Positions 43,477 through 51,984 of a stretch of 64,000 nucleotides of DNA are shown here, piece by piece. Positions within the stretch are counted from its first letter, which is position 1, and each line of letters begins with the position of its first letter. Source of the DNA: Coriobacteriaceae bacterium (GTDB taxonomy: Bacteria; Actinomycetota; Coriobacteriia; Coriobacteriales; Atopobiaceae); the NCBI GenBank assembly GCA_004557505.1, contig SFGZ01000009.1, forward strand, positions 1-64,000. Direction: 5' to 3'. The position numbers were made by a program, and so were the translations under genes. A model generated the notes under the pieces. It searched no databases, was not told the DNA's origin, and saw only the letters and a program-made list of their open reading frames with translations.

Positions 43477-44649
43477 TCAAAGCCAAGCTCTGGAGGTCCT
43501 GATGGCAGGGCTTCGCATGGTAGGGCACATCCGGCTGGCCCCCCTACAAACCACTCCCTGAGTGGTCAGTACGCGCGCCACCTGGCCGAGCGGCTCCCAT
43601 GCGTACTCCAGAAACGCCCGATAGCCGCAGTACGTCTCGTCATAGTACGCACTGTTCAGGCGCTTACAGTTGCGGTAACACACACCCTCGAACGGGCAGT
43701 CCGCGCACGCAGCACACTCCCGCCGCGGCTCGGAGAGAAACGCACGCATTGTTTCGCAGCCCGCCATGTCTTCCAAGCTGTCATGCACAATGTTCCCGCA
43801 GCACCACTTATCAAGCGCATAAAAGTCACACGGGTAGACGTCTCCGGTGCTCTCCACCACAAACTGTGGTGCACAGCGGCCGAGCATCCCACACTGCTGC
43901 GGCCAGCGACCCAACGTAAGATCCATCACGTTGTCAAAGAACCCAACAGAGAAGAAGCGCCCCGCCTCGATCTCATGCAACCACTGGTCAAAGAACACTC
44001 GGTAGAACGTGTAGAACGCCTGCGGCGTGAGGGCGTGATCGACACCCTTGCCGTCGAGACCAGCCAGACACGGGATGAACTGCACGTAGTCAATCTTCTC
44101 GCGGCGGTAGAACTTGAAGGCACGCTGTGGGTGACGAGCCAGCTCGGCCGAGAGCACTGTGAGCACGTTGAAGTCCACGCTCTCCTTGCGGAGCATGCGC
44201 AACGAGTCCATTACGCGCGCATGAGTAGGTCCGAACGCCATATCCATACGCAAGGAGTCGTGCAACTCGCGGTAGGCGTCTACCGAGACACCCACGAGGA
44301 AGCGATGCTTATGGAGGAAGTCCGCCCACTCGGGCGTAAGAGCGTGCCCGTTGGTCTGAAGGGCGTAGCTCACGTGCTGACGCTCACGACGCTCCTCAAC
44401 GTAGCCGGTAAAAGCGCGAAAGAAGTCGAGCCCCGCGAGCGTGGGCTCACCTCCCTGGAAGGCGAAGGTCACCCGCGCGTCTGGTGCAAGGCCGAACGCA
44501 CGGTCCACGAGGGCACGCATCGTAGCCTCGTCCATGCGCGAGCTCACCGCACGTGCGCGGTGATCCACTATGTCGCGATAGAAGCAGTAGACGCAGCACA
44601 TATCACATGCGCTCGATACCGGTTTGATGAGAAAGCTGACATACTTCAC
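43477..44649 (-). CDS. Anaerobic sulfatase-maturating enzyme (anSME), radical SAM
   Basis: The 390-residue enzyme turns the active-site Cys or Ser of sulfatases into formylglycine without oxygen. The radical-SAM cluster motif is CDMCCVYC in KPVSSACDMCCVYCFYRD, matching the CxxxCxxC of KPAS(S)xCNxxCxYC in known anSMEs. Other family traits are FAFQGGEPTLAGLDFF, YALQTNGHAL and the C-terminal Cys-rich SPASM region (CGMLGRCAPQ, YPCDFYALDKW, CAACADCPFEGVCYRNC). GTG 44649 is chosen because MKYVSFLIKP is the usual start; the frame continues to 44661. It serves the sulfatases at 38825 and 44726. Confidence 0.92.
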   Translation of the reverse strand: MKYVSFLIKPVSSACDMCCVYCFYRDIVDHRARAVSSRMDEATMRALVDRAFGLAPDARVTFAFQGGEPTLAGLDFFRAFTGYVEERRERQHVSYALQTNGHALTPEWADFLHKHRFLVGVSVDAYRELHDSLRMDMAFGPTHARVMDSLRMLRKESVDFNVLTVLSAELARHPQRAFKFYRREKIDYVQFIPCLAGLDGKGVDHALTPQAFYTFYRVFFDQWLHEIEAGRFFSVGFFDNVMDLTLGRWPQQCGMLGRCAPQFVVESTGDVYPCDFYALDKWCCGNIVHDSLEDMAGCETMRAFLSEPRRECAACADCPFEGVCYRNCKRLNSAYYDETYCGYRAFLEYAWEPLGQVARVLTTQGVVCRGASRMCPTMRSPAIRTSRAWL

Positions 44650-44725
44650 GGTACACCCCACTCCGTCAGAAGGCCCCCAAGCCGACGGTCAAGCGGGGGC
44701 GCGTGCGACAACTCTTAAGGATAGC

Positions 44726-46231
44726 CTAGGAGAGTCCCAAGCGCTCGTACTGCTCGGCCGGTGCCTCGTGCTCGACAAGGCCACGGCATAGTAGGGCCAC
44801 CATCTGCGTCTCCGCCTCGGCTCCAGCCTCGGTACCTGCAAGGTTCTTGGTCTGGCCATAGTCCGTCTTGAGGTCAAAGAGCAGCGAGTCGTGAACCTCC
44901 TCGAGGCAGTCCTCGCGTTGGTCAATGTTGGCGGGCTTCGTACAGGGGATCTTGAATACCGGATAAGCGGTGCGCGGTAGGAAGCGGCCACACTCGATCT
45001 TCTCAGGGCACTCCGTTCCCATCTTGTGGCGGATGGTATGTGGGATGGCCGCGTACTCGAAGCAAGGCTGGTTGTCAGATACCGGCGCACGGAAGTAAGT
45101 GTAGCGACCGTCGGTCACGTTGACGGTCATAGCGTGTACACCGTAGAGCGCGTAGTCGCGCGTAAGGGCATCGGCGTTTGTGGCGAGCGGCATGAGCGAG
45201 GTGCCCTTAACGGTCTTCGGCACCGGACAACCGTGGGCCTCGAGCAAGGTAGGCATGATGTCGATGGCCTGCGTGAGCTGGTGGGCACGCTCGCCGGCAC
45301 GTTCGCCGTGCGGGAACTTCACAATGAAGGGCAGGTGGGCGAGCTCGTTGTAGAGGTGCATATAGTTCTTGCCCAAGTAGTCGCGCTCGCCAAGGAAGTA
45401 GCCATGGTCAGTGGTCACGAGAATCATCGTATCCTCGTACATGTCATGTTCCTTGAGCTTTGCGATGAGCGTGCCAAACCAGTGGTCGGTCATCGTGACC
45501 AGGGCCTTGTATCGGCGCTGTACGTAGTCAACCGCGCTGGCAGGAATTTCGGTGTCGCTCACGCGCTTGTAGGGCGGGATCTCAAAGTAGTCGCGGTCAA
45601 GCTCGCCAGCACCACCGTACTCGTTCATGTAGGTGTCCGGCACATCAAACGGCTCATGTGGATCGAAGGCCTCAACCATGAGGAAGAAGTCGTCGTCCCC
45701 AGCGTTCTGGTCCACAAAGTCGCACGCCGCGCGGAAGGTCTTGGGGCTCGGCATGTCCTCCTCGCGGGGCCAGAGCTCGCGGTTCTTCTGATACTGCTCG
45801 CGCACGCGGCCGTAAAAGGTCTCGGGCATGTTGGTGGGTTCGTCGATGCGGCTCACCCACGGGTCGCCCTCCTGGCCGCGGAAAAGCTCCCAGGTATTGA
45901 AGAGCTGGAGGTAGCCCTCACCGCCAGTACGGGCATAGTGGCAATGGTCCGTCTTGATGCAGGTGTAAACGCCGCCTGCGCGAAGGCTATCGATGAGCGT
46001 CACATCGAATGGCTCGATGGGACCCCACGGGCGCTCGAGAAAGTTGTAGCGACCGCACATGATGTCGCGACGCGCGGGCATACAGGGTGCCGAGCCGATC
46101 CAGTGGTTGTCAAAGACACAAGACTCGGCGGCAAAGGCGTCGAGATTGGGCGTATGTGCAGAATTAGTTGAGTCATAGCAGCCAAGCATATCGCGACGCA
46201 ACGTATCCATCAGTACGAGAACAGTCCTCAT
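44726..46231 (-). CDS. Cytoplasmic sulfatase, Cys-type
   Basis: The 501-residue protein begins MRTVLVLMDTLRRDMLGCYD, i.e. the metal-binding start of the sulfatase fold, without signal peptide. The maturation motif is C50-M-P-A-R (SAPCMPARRDIMCGRYNF); the late metal and substrate region reads ILVTTDHGYFLGERDYLGK. The target sugar cannot be read from sequence. ATG 46231 is preferred to 46243 for its GGGAG spacing. It lies between the EIID of PTS system 2 and anSME on one strand, so import, desulfation and enzyme activation are probably one operon. Confidence 0.9.
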   Translation of the reverse strand: MRTVLVLMDTLRRDMLGCYDSTNSAHTPNLDAFAAESCVFDNHWIGSAPCMPARRDIMCGRYNFLERPWGPIEPFDVTLIDSLRAGGVYTCIKTDHCHYARTGGEGYLQLFNTWELFRGQEGDPWVSRIDEPTNMPETFYGRVREQYQKNRELWPREEDMPSPKTFRAACDFVDQNAGDDDFFLMVEAFDPHEPFDVPDTYMNEYGGAGELDRDYFEIPPYKRVSDTEIPASAVDYVQRRYKALVTMTDHWFGTLIAKLKEHDMYEDTMILVTTDHGYFLGERDYLGKNYMHLYNELAHLPFIVKFPHGERAGERAHQLTQAIDIMPTLLEAHGCPVPKTVKGTSLMPLATNADALTRDYALYGVHAMTVNVTDGRYTYFRAPVSDNQPCFEYAAIPHTIRHKMGTECPEKIECGRFLPRTAYPVFKIPCTKPANIDQREDCLEEVHDSLLFDLKTDYGQTKNLAGTEAGAEAETQMVALLCRGLVEHEAPAEQYERLGLS

Positions 46232-46304
46232 CGATTCTCCCAACTCTATGACAAAGTGCCCCGCCCCGAGGGAGTGGGCGAGGCACCGAGAAAGGGGCTA
46301 ATCC

Positions 46305-47138
46305 TTACACGAAGATCTTGGGAAAGCCCGGAACGTAGTAGTTGAGGGCAGCGAGCACCAGACACACGGCAATGATGCCGAGAATAATCTGGGCGGAGTT
46401 CTTACCCTGGCCTTTCTTCAACAGGTTAAAGCAGATAAAGGTCACCGCAACGGGCAGCAGGCACGGCAGCACGGAGTCGAACTGGCTCTGAAGCACCAGT
46501 GGGTCGCCCTCGCCAAAGGCGAACTGGATACCGGTGGTGAGTTTGACCGTAGTGGCGATAAGACCTCCGGTGACCATGACGCCGAGGACGTTGGCAATAT
46601 CGCCCAAACGGTCGAAGATCTGCACGCCAAACTTCTCAACAAGCGCCATGCCGCCCTCGTAGCCCTTGTGCAGGCCAAAGTACTTGAGCGGCCAGTAGAG
46701 CAGGTTGATGAGCAGGAACATCACCAGCGGGCCGATGATGCTACCGTTGTCAACGCAGAGAGAGGCACCTATGGAACCCGCAATGGGAAACCAGGTGAGG
46801 TTGAGCAGGGAGTCACCAATACCCGCGAACGGACCCATGAGCGAGGTCTTGATAGCAGTGACGGTATCCTTGTGGTCCTCGTCGGTGTTCTCCTCGAGCG
46901 ACGCGGCGATACCGAGGATGAATGGAATCGCGATGGGGTGCGTATTAAAGTACTCGAGATGACGCTTTATCGCATTGACGCGATCCTCCTTGGGAGCGTC
47001 CTTGTAGAGCTCCTCGAGAACCGGCGAGAAGCAGTAAGTGAGCGAAAGGCTCTGCATGCGCTCGTAGTTGTGGGCAAACTGGCAGCCCTGGGTCCTGAGC
47101 AGGACCTTGTTGAGCGTCGTCTTAGAAATCTTACCCAT
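46305..47138 (-). CDS. PTS mannose-family EIID component (system 2)
   Basis: The 277-residue protein starts KISKTTLNKVLLRTQGCQF and has the EIID hallmark HNYERMQSLSL, then HLEYFNTHP and MGPFAGIGDSLLN, and a C-terminal hydrophobic anchor (IILGIIAVCLVLAALNYYV). It forms the membrane unit with the EIIC encoded directly upstream, whose stop codon it overlaps (ATG 47138). System 2 has separate IIA and IIB genes, unlike system 1. The likely substrate is a sulfated or plain galactose-type sugar, inferred from the lacAB genes nearby. Confidence 0.92.
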   Translation of the reverse strand: MGKISKTTLNKVLLRTQGCQFAHNYERMQSLSLTYCFSPVLEELYKDAPKEDRVNAIKRHLEYFNTHPIAIPFILGIAASLEENTDEDHKDTVTAIKTSLMGPFAGIGDSLLNLTWFPIAGSIGASLCVDNGSIIGPLVMFLLINLLYWPLKYFGLHKGYEGGMALVEKFGVQIFDRLGDIANVLGVMVTGGLIATTVKLTTGIQFAFGEGDPLVLQSQFDSVLPCLLPVAVTFICFNLLKKGQGKNSAQIILGIIAVCLVLAALNYYVPGFPKIFV

Positions 47139-47953
47139 TAGAGGTCATACTCCTCGTCCTCGTCGTCGGATGCGGCTTCGGAGATCTGTGGAGCCGGAGC
47201 AGCTGACTTCTTGCCACTCTCGACAACAAAGTCATAGAAGCCCGCGGCAGCGGTGGCCACAAGGGCGATGCCGATTGTGGGAACCTTCAAGAAGGCGGCG
47301 AATACAAAGCCCGTGATGAGGAAAATCCACATGTTTTTCTTCATCATCATGGTGAGCAGCATGGCCAAGCCCACAGCGGGCATCATGCCACCGGCGGTGG
47401 AGAAGGCCGAAAGGACCCAGGGCACGTCATTCTGTAGAAAGCCCATGATGGACTCGATGACTGTGGAGCCGAGGCCCGTGGCGATGAAGACCGGGATAGC
47501 GCGGGTCAGGAAGAAGCTACAGGCACCCAGCCAGAAGAACTTGTTGACCGACTTGAACTCGCCAGATTCAGCCGCCTTATCAGCTCCGTGGAGGAATGTG
47601 ATGTTGGTGGTCATCACGAGGATGTTGAGTTGCTGGACGAGGGTGGCAGTGGGGATGCCGATGGCCACGGCCAGGGCGATGGCGCTTGCGGTATCGGTAT
47701 GGGCCATGATGCCAAGTGAGGCACCCACGATAGTGCCGGAGATGACATCTGGCGGCACGTAGGCACCGATGTTGTTAACCCCGAGCCACATGAGCTCCAT
47801 GGTGGCGCCAATCATGATGGCGGTGGGTATGTCACCCAGGATGATGCCGACGCCCACGGAGGCGAGCAGCGGCTTTCTGAATCCCAGGTGCGGGCCATAC
47901 TGGTCCCAGGTACACAAACCTGCCCAGATGGCGAGCAACAGTGCTTGGATCAT
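47138..47953 (-). CDS. PTS mannose-family EIIC component (system 2)
   Basis: The 271-residue membrane protein has EIIC motifs: GPHLGFRKPLLASVGVGIIL, GDIPTAIMIGATMELMWLG and NNIGAYVPPDVISG, with about seven hydrophobic segments and an acidic tail (EAASDDEDEEYDL). The motif GATMELMWLGVNNIGA is typical of N-acetylgalactosamine/sorbose-type IIC. AGGAGAA lies before ATG 47953. It overlaps EIID. Confidence 0.92.
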   Translation of the reverse strand: MIQALLLAIWAGLCTWDQYGPHLGFRKPLLASVGVGIILGDIPTAIMIGATMELMWLGVNNIGAYVPPDVISGTIVGASLGIMAHTDTASAIALAVAIGIPTATLVQQLNILVMTTNITFLHGADKAAESGEFKSVNKFFWLGACSFFLTRAIPVFIATGLGSTVIESIMGFLQNDVPWVLSAFSTAGGMMPAVGLAMLLTMMMKKNMWIFLITGFVFAAFLKVPTIGIALVATAAAGFYDFVVESGKKSAAPAPQISEAASDDEDEEYDL

Positions 47954-48025
47954 TTCTCCTCCTTCTGACGACTGACGTCGCGTGCTTTCGGCGCCTTCCT
48001 CTTGACGCCAACTATCACCAGACGG

Positions 48026-48508
48026 CTATATTTCACCGTCGGCGAGAAGCTGGGACACGGAGATCTTGGAGTCGCGCGTGGTGGTCTGCATCCAGCACTC
48101 CACACCCATCGCGATGAGCTTCTCGAAGGCATCACGCTCCTCCGGGGTGACCGACATATTCTTGTGCAGGCGGGTACGCTCTTCATTGAAGCGCATGCCC
48201 GATACGTTGAGGTAGCTGAACTCGAGGCCGTTCTCCCGCATGGCAAGCGCGTCAATGGGGTTGGTGAAGAGGACCATCGTGACCTTCTTGAGCTCGGTCT
48301 TCTTGAGAACCTGGATGAACTTCTCAACGCTAAATACCGAGACCTTCACCTTGGGGACAGCGAGACCCGCTACGGACTTCTGCACGGGGTCGCTTGCCAC
48401 CTTGTCGTCCACGATAATGACCGACTCTATGCCAAAATCTGGAATCCAGGTGGAGGCCAGCTGGCCGTGGATGAGGCGGTCATCGATGTCCACGAGCTTG
48501 AGTGCCAT
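48026..48508 (-). CDS. PTS mannose-family EIIB component (system 2)
   Basis: The 160-residue cytoplasmic protein has the EIIB start LVDIDDRLIHGQLASTW; His14 takes phosphate from EIIA and passes it to the sugar. The rest follows the family pattern (VIIVDDKVASDPVQK, VTMVLFTNP). The length is standard. AGGGAG precedes ATG 48508. It lies between EIIA and EIIC of the same system. Confidence 0.92.
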   Translation of the reverse strand: MALKLVDIDDRLIHGQLASTWIPDFGIESVIIVDDKVASDPVQKSVAGLAVPKVKVSVFSVEKFIQVLKKTELKKVTMVLFTNPIDALAMRENGLEFSYLNVSGMRFNEERTRLHKNMSVTPEERDAFEKLIAMGVECWMQTTTRDSKISVSQLLADGEI

Positions 48509-48598
48509 GTACTCTCCCTTTCTTGTTGCCTATGTGCTCCGTTGGGGCCATACATCCGCCGCAGGCTCTCTCATCTGCAGCGGGGAGAATGCGTGAGG

Positions 48599-49039
48599 TT
48601 AGAGGTCGAAGTCGCCCTCGTCTTCATCATCGGTTTTGAGCTCGACCTTGATCTCGGTGAGCGCCTGGGCATGAGCCGCCTCGATAATCTGACGGATCTC
48701 ATCGCCACTGGAGGCCTGGTCACGCGAAAGCAGCAACTCAATGAGAACGGGCATGCTGAGGCCAGCGAAGGCCACCGTCTCGTAACCGTTCAAGATGCTG
48801 CGAGAGATGACGTTGAATGGGGTGCCGCCATGAATATCGCAGATGGTGACGATGAGTTCGCAATCTGCCTTTAACTCCTTGTAAGCGGTCACAAACTCGT
48901 TCTCCAAGACCTGGGCAGACTTGTCGGGTGTAAGAGTGAGCGCACGAATGTCCTCCTGAGGGCCGATAATCATCTCCGCGCTGCCAAGCGCCGCGCGAGC
49001 GAACTCGCCGTGACTTGCAATGATTACGCCAACTCTCAT
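48599..49039 (-). CDS. PTS mannose-family EIIA component (system 2)
   Basis: The 146-residue protein has phospho-His10 in VGVIIASHGEFARA and the family block ICDIHGGTPFNVI. It receives phosphate from HPr. The tail is acidic (ELKTDDEDEGDFDL). It is the first gene of the minus-strand PTS-sulfatase operon, preceded by AAAGGGG and a 400-base divergent control region shared with lacR. Confidence 0.92.
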   Translation of the reverse strand: MRVGVIIASHGEFARAALGSAEMIIGPQEDIRALTLTPDKSAQVLENEFVTAYKELKADCELIVTICDIHGGTPFNVISRSILNGYETVAFAGLSMPVLIELLLSRDQASSGDEIRQIIEAAHAQALTEIKVELKTDDEDEGDFDL

Positions 49040-49441
49040 ACTCTGACCCCTTTCCGTCCACTACACGCGAGTGGCTCCTAAGACCAAAGACGGTGCCTGC
49101 GCGGATACCGTCCCCTCCTTAACAGAGTGTCCACCAAAAAGAACACTTTTTGGTCTTTTTTGTTTGTTTATGTTCGTACGAATATTAGGCAAATGCGCGC
49201 TTCTGCGCACGGATTATTTTATGATTCGTCGAGAGAATCGGGTGAACGGTCTGTTTTTATCGGCTGACGTTATACACAGCGACTGAACGAATGAAAGTTC
49301 CCGAGGTGATGCAGACTCCAATCCATCCTTAGACGATGGAGCGCGACCATTCTCGCCGGTATGCGCGTAGAGCGAACGTGTGATGGGTATAGTGTTGTTC
49401 ATATGAAATAAATCGCACACACCTCTTGCGAGGAGGGGGCT
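49040..49441. promoter_or_regulatory. Divergent control region between EIIA and lacR
   Basis: This AT-rich region contains ACCAAAAAG-AACA-CTTTTTGGT (49133-49154, perfect 9-bp inverted repeat followed by TCTTTTTTGTTTG) and the perfect palindrome TTCGTACGAA (49173-49182). Either could bind LacR or a catabolite regulator. No gene is seen; the frames on both strands lack protein character. Confidence 0.5.
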
Positions 49442-50224
49442 ATGCTCAAGGTCGAGCGGCAGGACAAGATCACGGAGATTTGCGCGCTGAGGGGCACTGC
49501 CACCGTGCATGAAATCGCGAGCACCCTCGGCGTCTCCGAGATGACTGTCCGACGCGACCTCATGGAGCTTGCCGATGAGGGGCGCGTGATACGCTTCCAC
49601 GGAGGTGCCAAAATCGTGGAGGACGCACACGGGAAGTCACTTGTGCGCGAGGCGTCGCGCCTCGAGAAGCGCTTGCGCAACGCCAGCAAGAAACTCTGCG
49701 TGGCCCGCGCAGCAGCGGAGCTCGTTGAGGAGGGCGATACCGTCTTTCTGGGGTCGAGCACCACCATTGAGCTCATGGCCCAGCGCCTACCGCCGGTGGG
49801 GCTGCGCGTGGTAACCAACAGTCTGCCCGTCTTCAACCTCTTTGCCGATGACGAAGAGCACGAGGTCATTCTCGTGGGTGGTACCTATCGTGCGCGCACG
49901 GGTGCCTTCGGCGGGCCGCTCGCAGAGGAGATGCTGAGTTCGCTAGGCTTTGATAAGGCGTTTATTGGTGTGAATGGCATTTTGGACGATTCGCTCTTTA
50001 CGTCGAACGCCGAGCCGGGGCGTCTCCAACACCTCGCGTTTGACCGTGCGGCCGAGCGCTACGTACTCGCAGACTCCAGCAAGATGGGCGTGCGGGACTT
50101 CTACTGCTTCTACTCGCTGAGAAACGTCGACGCCGTGGTGGTTGACCCGGGCGTCTCGGCTGATGATCTGCTTTCGCTCGAGAAGCACACGCGCGTGATC
50201 TGCCCGCGGGAAAACACAGAATAG
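49442..50224 (+). CDS. lacR: DeoR-family regulator, LacR-like
   Basis: The 260-residue protein has the DeoR HTH (RQDKITEICALRGTATVHEI, LGVSEMTVRRDLMELADEGR, residues 6-55) and a C-terminal phosphosugar sensor of the DeoRC type (VFLGSSTTIELMAQRLP, VVTNSLPVF, VILVGGTYRARTGAFGGP, LADSSKMG). LacR of lactococci and staphylococci responds to tagatose-6-phosphate. The gene directly precedes lacA and lacB and is divergent from PTS system 2. The symbol is given because of that context; a GlpR or AgaR-type name would also fit the family. GAGGAGG precedes the ATG. Confidence 0.82.
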   Translation: MLKVERQDKITEICALRGTATVHEIASTLGVSEMTVRRDLMELADEGRVIRFHGGAKIVEDAHGKSLVREASRLEKRLRNASKKLCVARAAAELVEEGDTVFLGSSTTIELMAQRLPPVGLRVVTNSLPVFNLFADDEEHEVILVGGTYRARTGAFGGPLAEEMLSSLGFDKAFIGVNGILDDSLFTSNAEPGRLQHLAFDRAAERYVLADSSKMGVRDFYCFYSLRNVDAVVVDPGVSADDLLSLEKHTRVICPRENTE

Positions 50225-50333
50225 GATGCCGGGGGTCGACTCGACCTGCAACTCCGATGCCCGTCGACGCTCGCAAGCGCCCATGCGTCATTTGCCACTT
50301 CTACGTTTTCTCGACGTGTTTGTCCTTCTCTTT

Positions 50334-50352
50334 GTTTAAATATGTTTTAAAC
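50334..50352. promoter_or_regulatory. Palindrome upstream of lacA, candidate LacR operator
   Basis: GTTTAAATATGTTTTAAAC has perfect 7-base arms around TATGT, 58 bases before the lacA start. DeoR-family operators are often such AT-rich TGTTT...AAACA-like palindromes. LacR binding is inferred. Confidence 0.6.
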
Positions 50353-50409
50353 TGTTAAATTAAGTTCATTTACGCACAATTCGCACCGATTGAAGAGAAA
50401 GGAAGCAGC

Positions 50410-50838
50410 ATGAGAATCGTCATTGGATCCGACGCCGAAGGCATGCCCCTCAAGGAGGCGGTCAAGGCCTACCTCATCGAGCTTGGTCACGAGGTAGTGG
50501 ACAAAAGCGAACAGCCCGCAGCCGACCTCGTAGATTCCACACTCGCCGTGGCACACGACTTACTTGAGAATCCCGAAAGCCTGGGCTTTGTCTTCGACCT
50601 CTACGGCGACGGCTCCTACATGGCCGCGTGCAAGGTCAAGGGAATAGTGGCCTGCGAGTGCTCCGACGAGCGCTCGGCGTTCATGACACGGCAGCATAAC
50701 AACGCACGGCTCATCACGATGGGCTCAGCCGTGGTAGGTGACGCCATAGCCCACGGGATCGTACGTGAGTTCCTCTCGGAGCCGTACGCCGGCGGCCGTC
50801 ACCAGATTCGCGTGGACATGCTTAACAAGATGGCCTAA
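50410..50838 (+). CDS. lacA: Galactose-6-phosphate isomerase subunit LacA
   Basis: The 142-residue protein belongs to the RpiB/LacAB family and matches LacA in length and in its degenerate active site (DLYGDGSYMAACKVKGIVACE, where LacB/RpiB have GTGVG). It starts MRIVIGSDAEGMPLKEAVKAYL, and NNARLITMGSAVVGDAIAHG is the family end motif. LacA and LacB together change galactose-6-phosphate to tagatose-6-phosphate. lacB follows after 59 bases. AAAGGAAG precedes the ATG. Confidence 0.88.
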   Translation: MRIVIGSDAEGMPLKEAVKAYLIELGHEVVDKSEQPAADLVDSTLAVAHDLLENPESLGFVFDLYGDGSYMAACKVKGIVACECSDERSAFMTRQHNNARLITMGSAVVGDAIAHGIVREFLSEPYAGGRHQIRVDMLNKMA

Positions 50839-50897
50839 CACCACTTCGAACCTAAGCGCGGCGTTCGAAGGCGCGGCGCACAAGGCAGGAGGATATT

Positions 50898-51419
50898 ATG
50901 AAAATCGCTATCGGCTGCGATCACATTGTCACCAACGAGAAGATGGCTCTCTCTGACCATCTCAAGGCCTGCGGGCACGAGGTCATTGACTGCGGTACGT
51001 ATGACCACGCGCGCACGCACTATCCCATCTACGGTAAGGCCGTGGGCGAGAAAGTCGCGTCGGGTGAGGTTGATGCCGGTGTGGTCATGTGCGGTACGGG
51101 CGTGGGCATCACCAACTCCGTAAACAAGGTACCGGGCGCACGCTGTGCGCTGGTACGCGACATGTCCACCGCCGTACATGCGCGCGAGTGCCTGAACGCC
51201 AATGTCATTGGATTTGGCGGCAAAATCACAGGTGAGTTCCTCATCGCGGATATCGTGGACGCGTTTCTGGAGACAAGCTACCAGCCCACACCCGAACGCG
51301 ATGCGCTTGTGGCCAAGATTGACGCAATCGAGGCCGACTGCGATGCCAAGGCCCAGGCGGACCCGCACTTCTTTGACGAGTTCATCGAAAAATGGAATCG
51401 CGGAGAGTACCACGACTAG
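50898..51419 (+). CDS. lacB: Galactose-6-phosphate isomerase subunit LacB
   Basis: The 173-residue protein has the RpiB/LacB core: IAIGCDHIVTNEKMALSDHL, the catalytic-cysteine motif MCGTGVGITNSVNKV, and ECLNANVIGFGGKITG. The C-terminal helix region (YQPTPERDALVAKIDAIEA and DPHFFDEFIEKWNRGEYHD) is typical of LacB, not of RpiB. It pairs with LacA. The next pathway enzymes, tagatose-6-phosphate kinase and tagatose-bisphosphate aldolase (LacC, LacD), are not in the window. GGAGG precedes the ATG; a terminator follows. Confidence 0.9.
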   Translation: MKIAIGCDHIVTNEKMALSDHLKACGHEVIDCGTYDHARTHYPIYGKAVGEKVASGEVDAGVVMCGTGVGITNSVNKVPGARCALVRDMSTAVHARECLNANVIGFGGKITGEFLIADIVDAFLETSYQPTPERDALVAKIDAIEADCDAKAQADPHFFDEFIEKWNRGEYHD

Positions 51420-51446
51420 CACGACTAACTCGAAGATTTCGGCCTG

Positions 51447-51479
51447 CAGGCCCGTAGTTGCGTGCTGCGGGCCTGTTTT
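51447..51479 (+). terminator. Rho-independent terminator after lacB
   Basis: CAGGCCCG (51447-51454) pairs with CGGGCCTG (51468-51475), followed by TTTT at 51476-51479. It ends the lacR-lacA-lacB strand unit. Nothing else is seen between it and 51636. Confidence 0.85.
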
Positions 51480-51636
51480 GGTAGGGTTTGGCTCGAAACA
51501 AAAGTGTGCCTCCACTCAATTTAAATTGACTTACGTAGAGTAAGGTTGCTCAGACATGAGGTCGGAGCGGCCAGTGTGAACTTCCCCACATGCGGCGCAA
51601 TTTGGTTCCGAGTCAAATTCTGCCGTAACAGCGTTC

Positions 51637-51846
51637 TTAGTCATACTTGTTGTCACCACCGGCGTCCCTGGCGCCGTGCCACACCCGGTCGGTGAAGGCC
51701 GGGTGATCATAGCCGTTGTCGACGGCAAACTGGAAGGCGTCCTGGCGGAACCGCTCCCACTCGGCGATCTGGTCGGCCCACTTCCACTTGGCTGCGCCGA
51801 CCATAAGCTCCTCGAGAGCCTCGTTGAGCGTCAGCCACGCCCGCAT
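51637..51846 (-). pseudogene. Phosphoketolase relic with internal deletion
   Basis: The last 69 codons repeat the C-terminus of the intact phosphoketolase at 54210: IAEWERFRQDAFQFAVDNGY and HPAFTD-VWHGARDAG are nearly identical. Before that comes WLTLNEALEELMVGAAKWKWA, which in the intact gene lies 140 codons further upstream. The join falls in GGCCCACTTC, a 10-base sequence present at both places in the intact gene (54372-54381 and 54792-54801), so recombination between the two repeats explains the deletion. It is the remnant of a duplicated copy. Another 140 bases to 51984 carry nothing. Confidence 0.85.
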
Positions 51847-51984
51847 GGCCTATCGCAGGACTTGCGCAGGGGTCTCGGGATTCTCGCCGAGAGCCGGCGA
51901 GTTGCTCGAGGATGCCGAGGAGGAGATCAGACGCAGAGCCAGGGTCGCGTCCTAGACTGAGCCAAGGGGGGCACTCCCCTTGCC

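Noticed and set aside
50410..51419. Reading lacA and lacB as two RpiB ribose-5-phosphate isomerases
   Set aside because: The paired genes, the degenerate site in the first protein, the long C-terminus of the second and the lacR neighbour fit LacA/LacB better.
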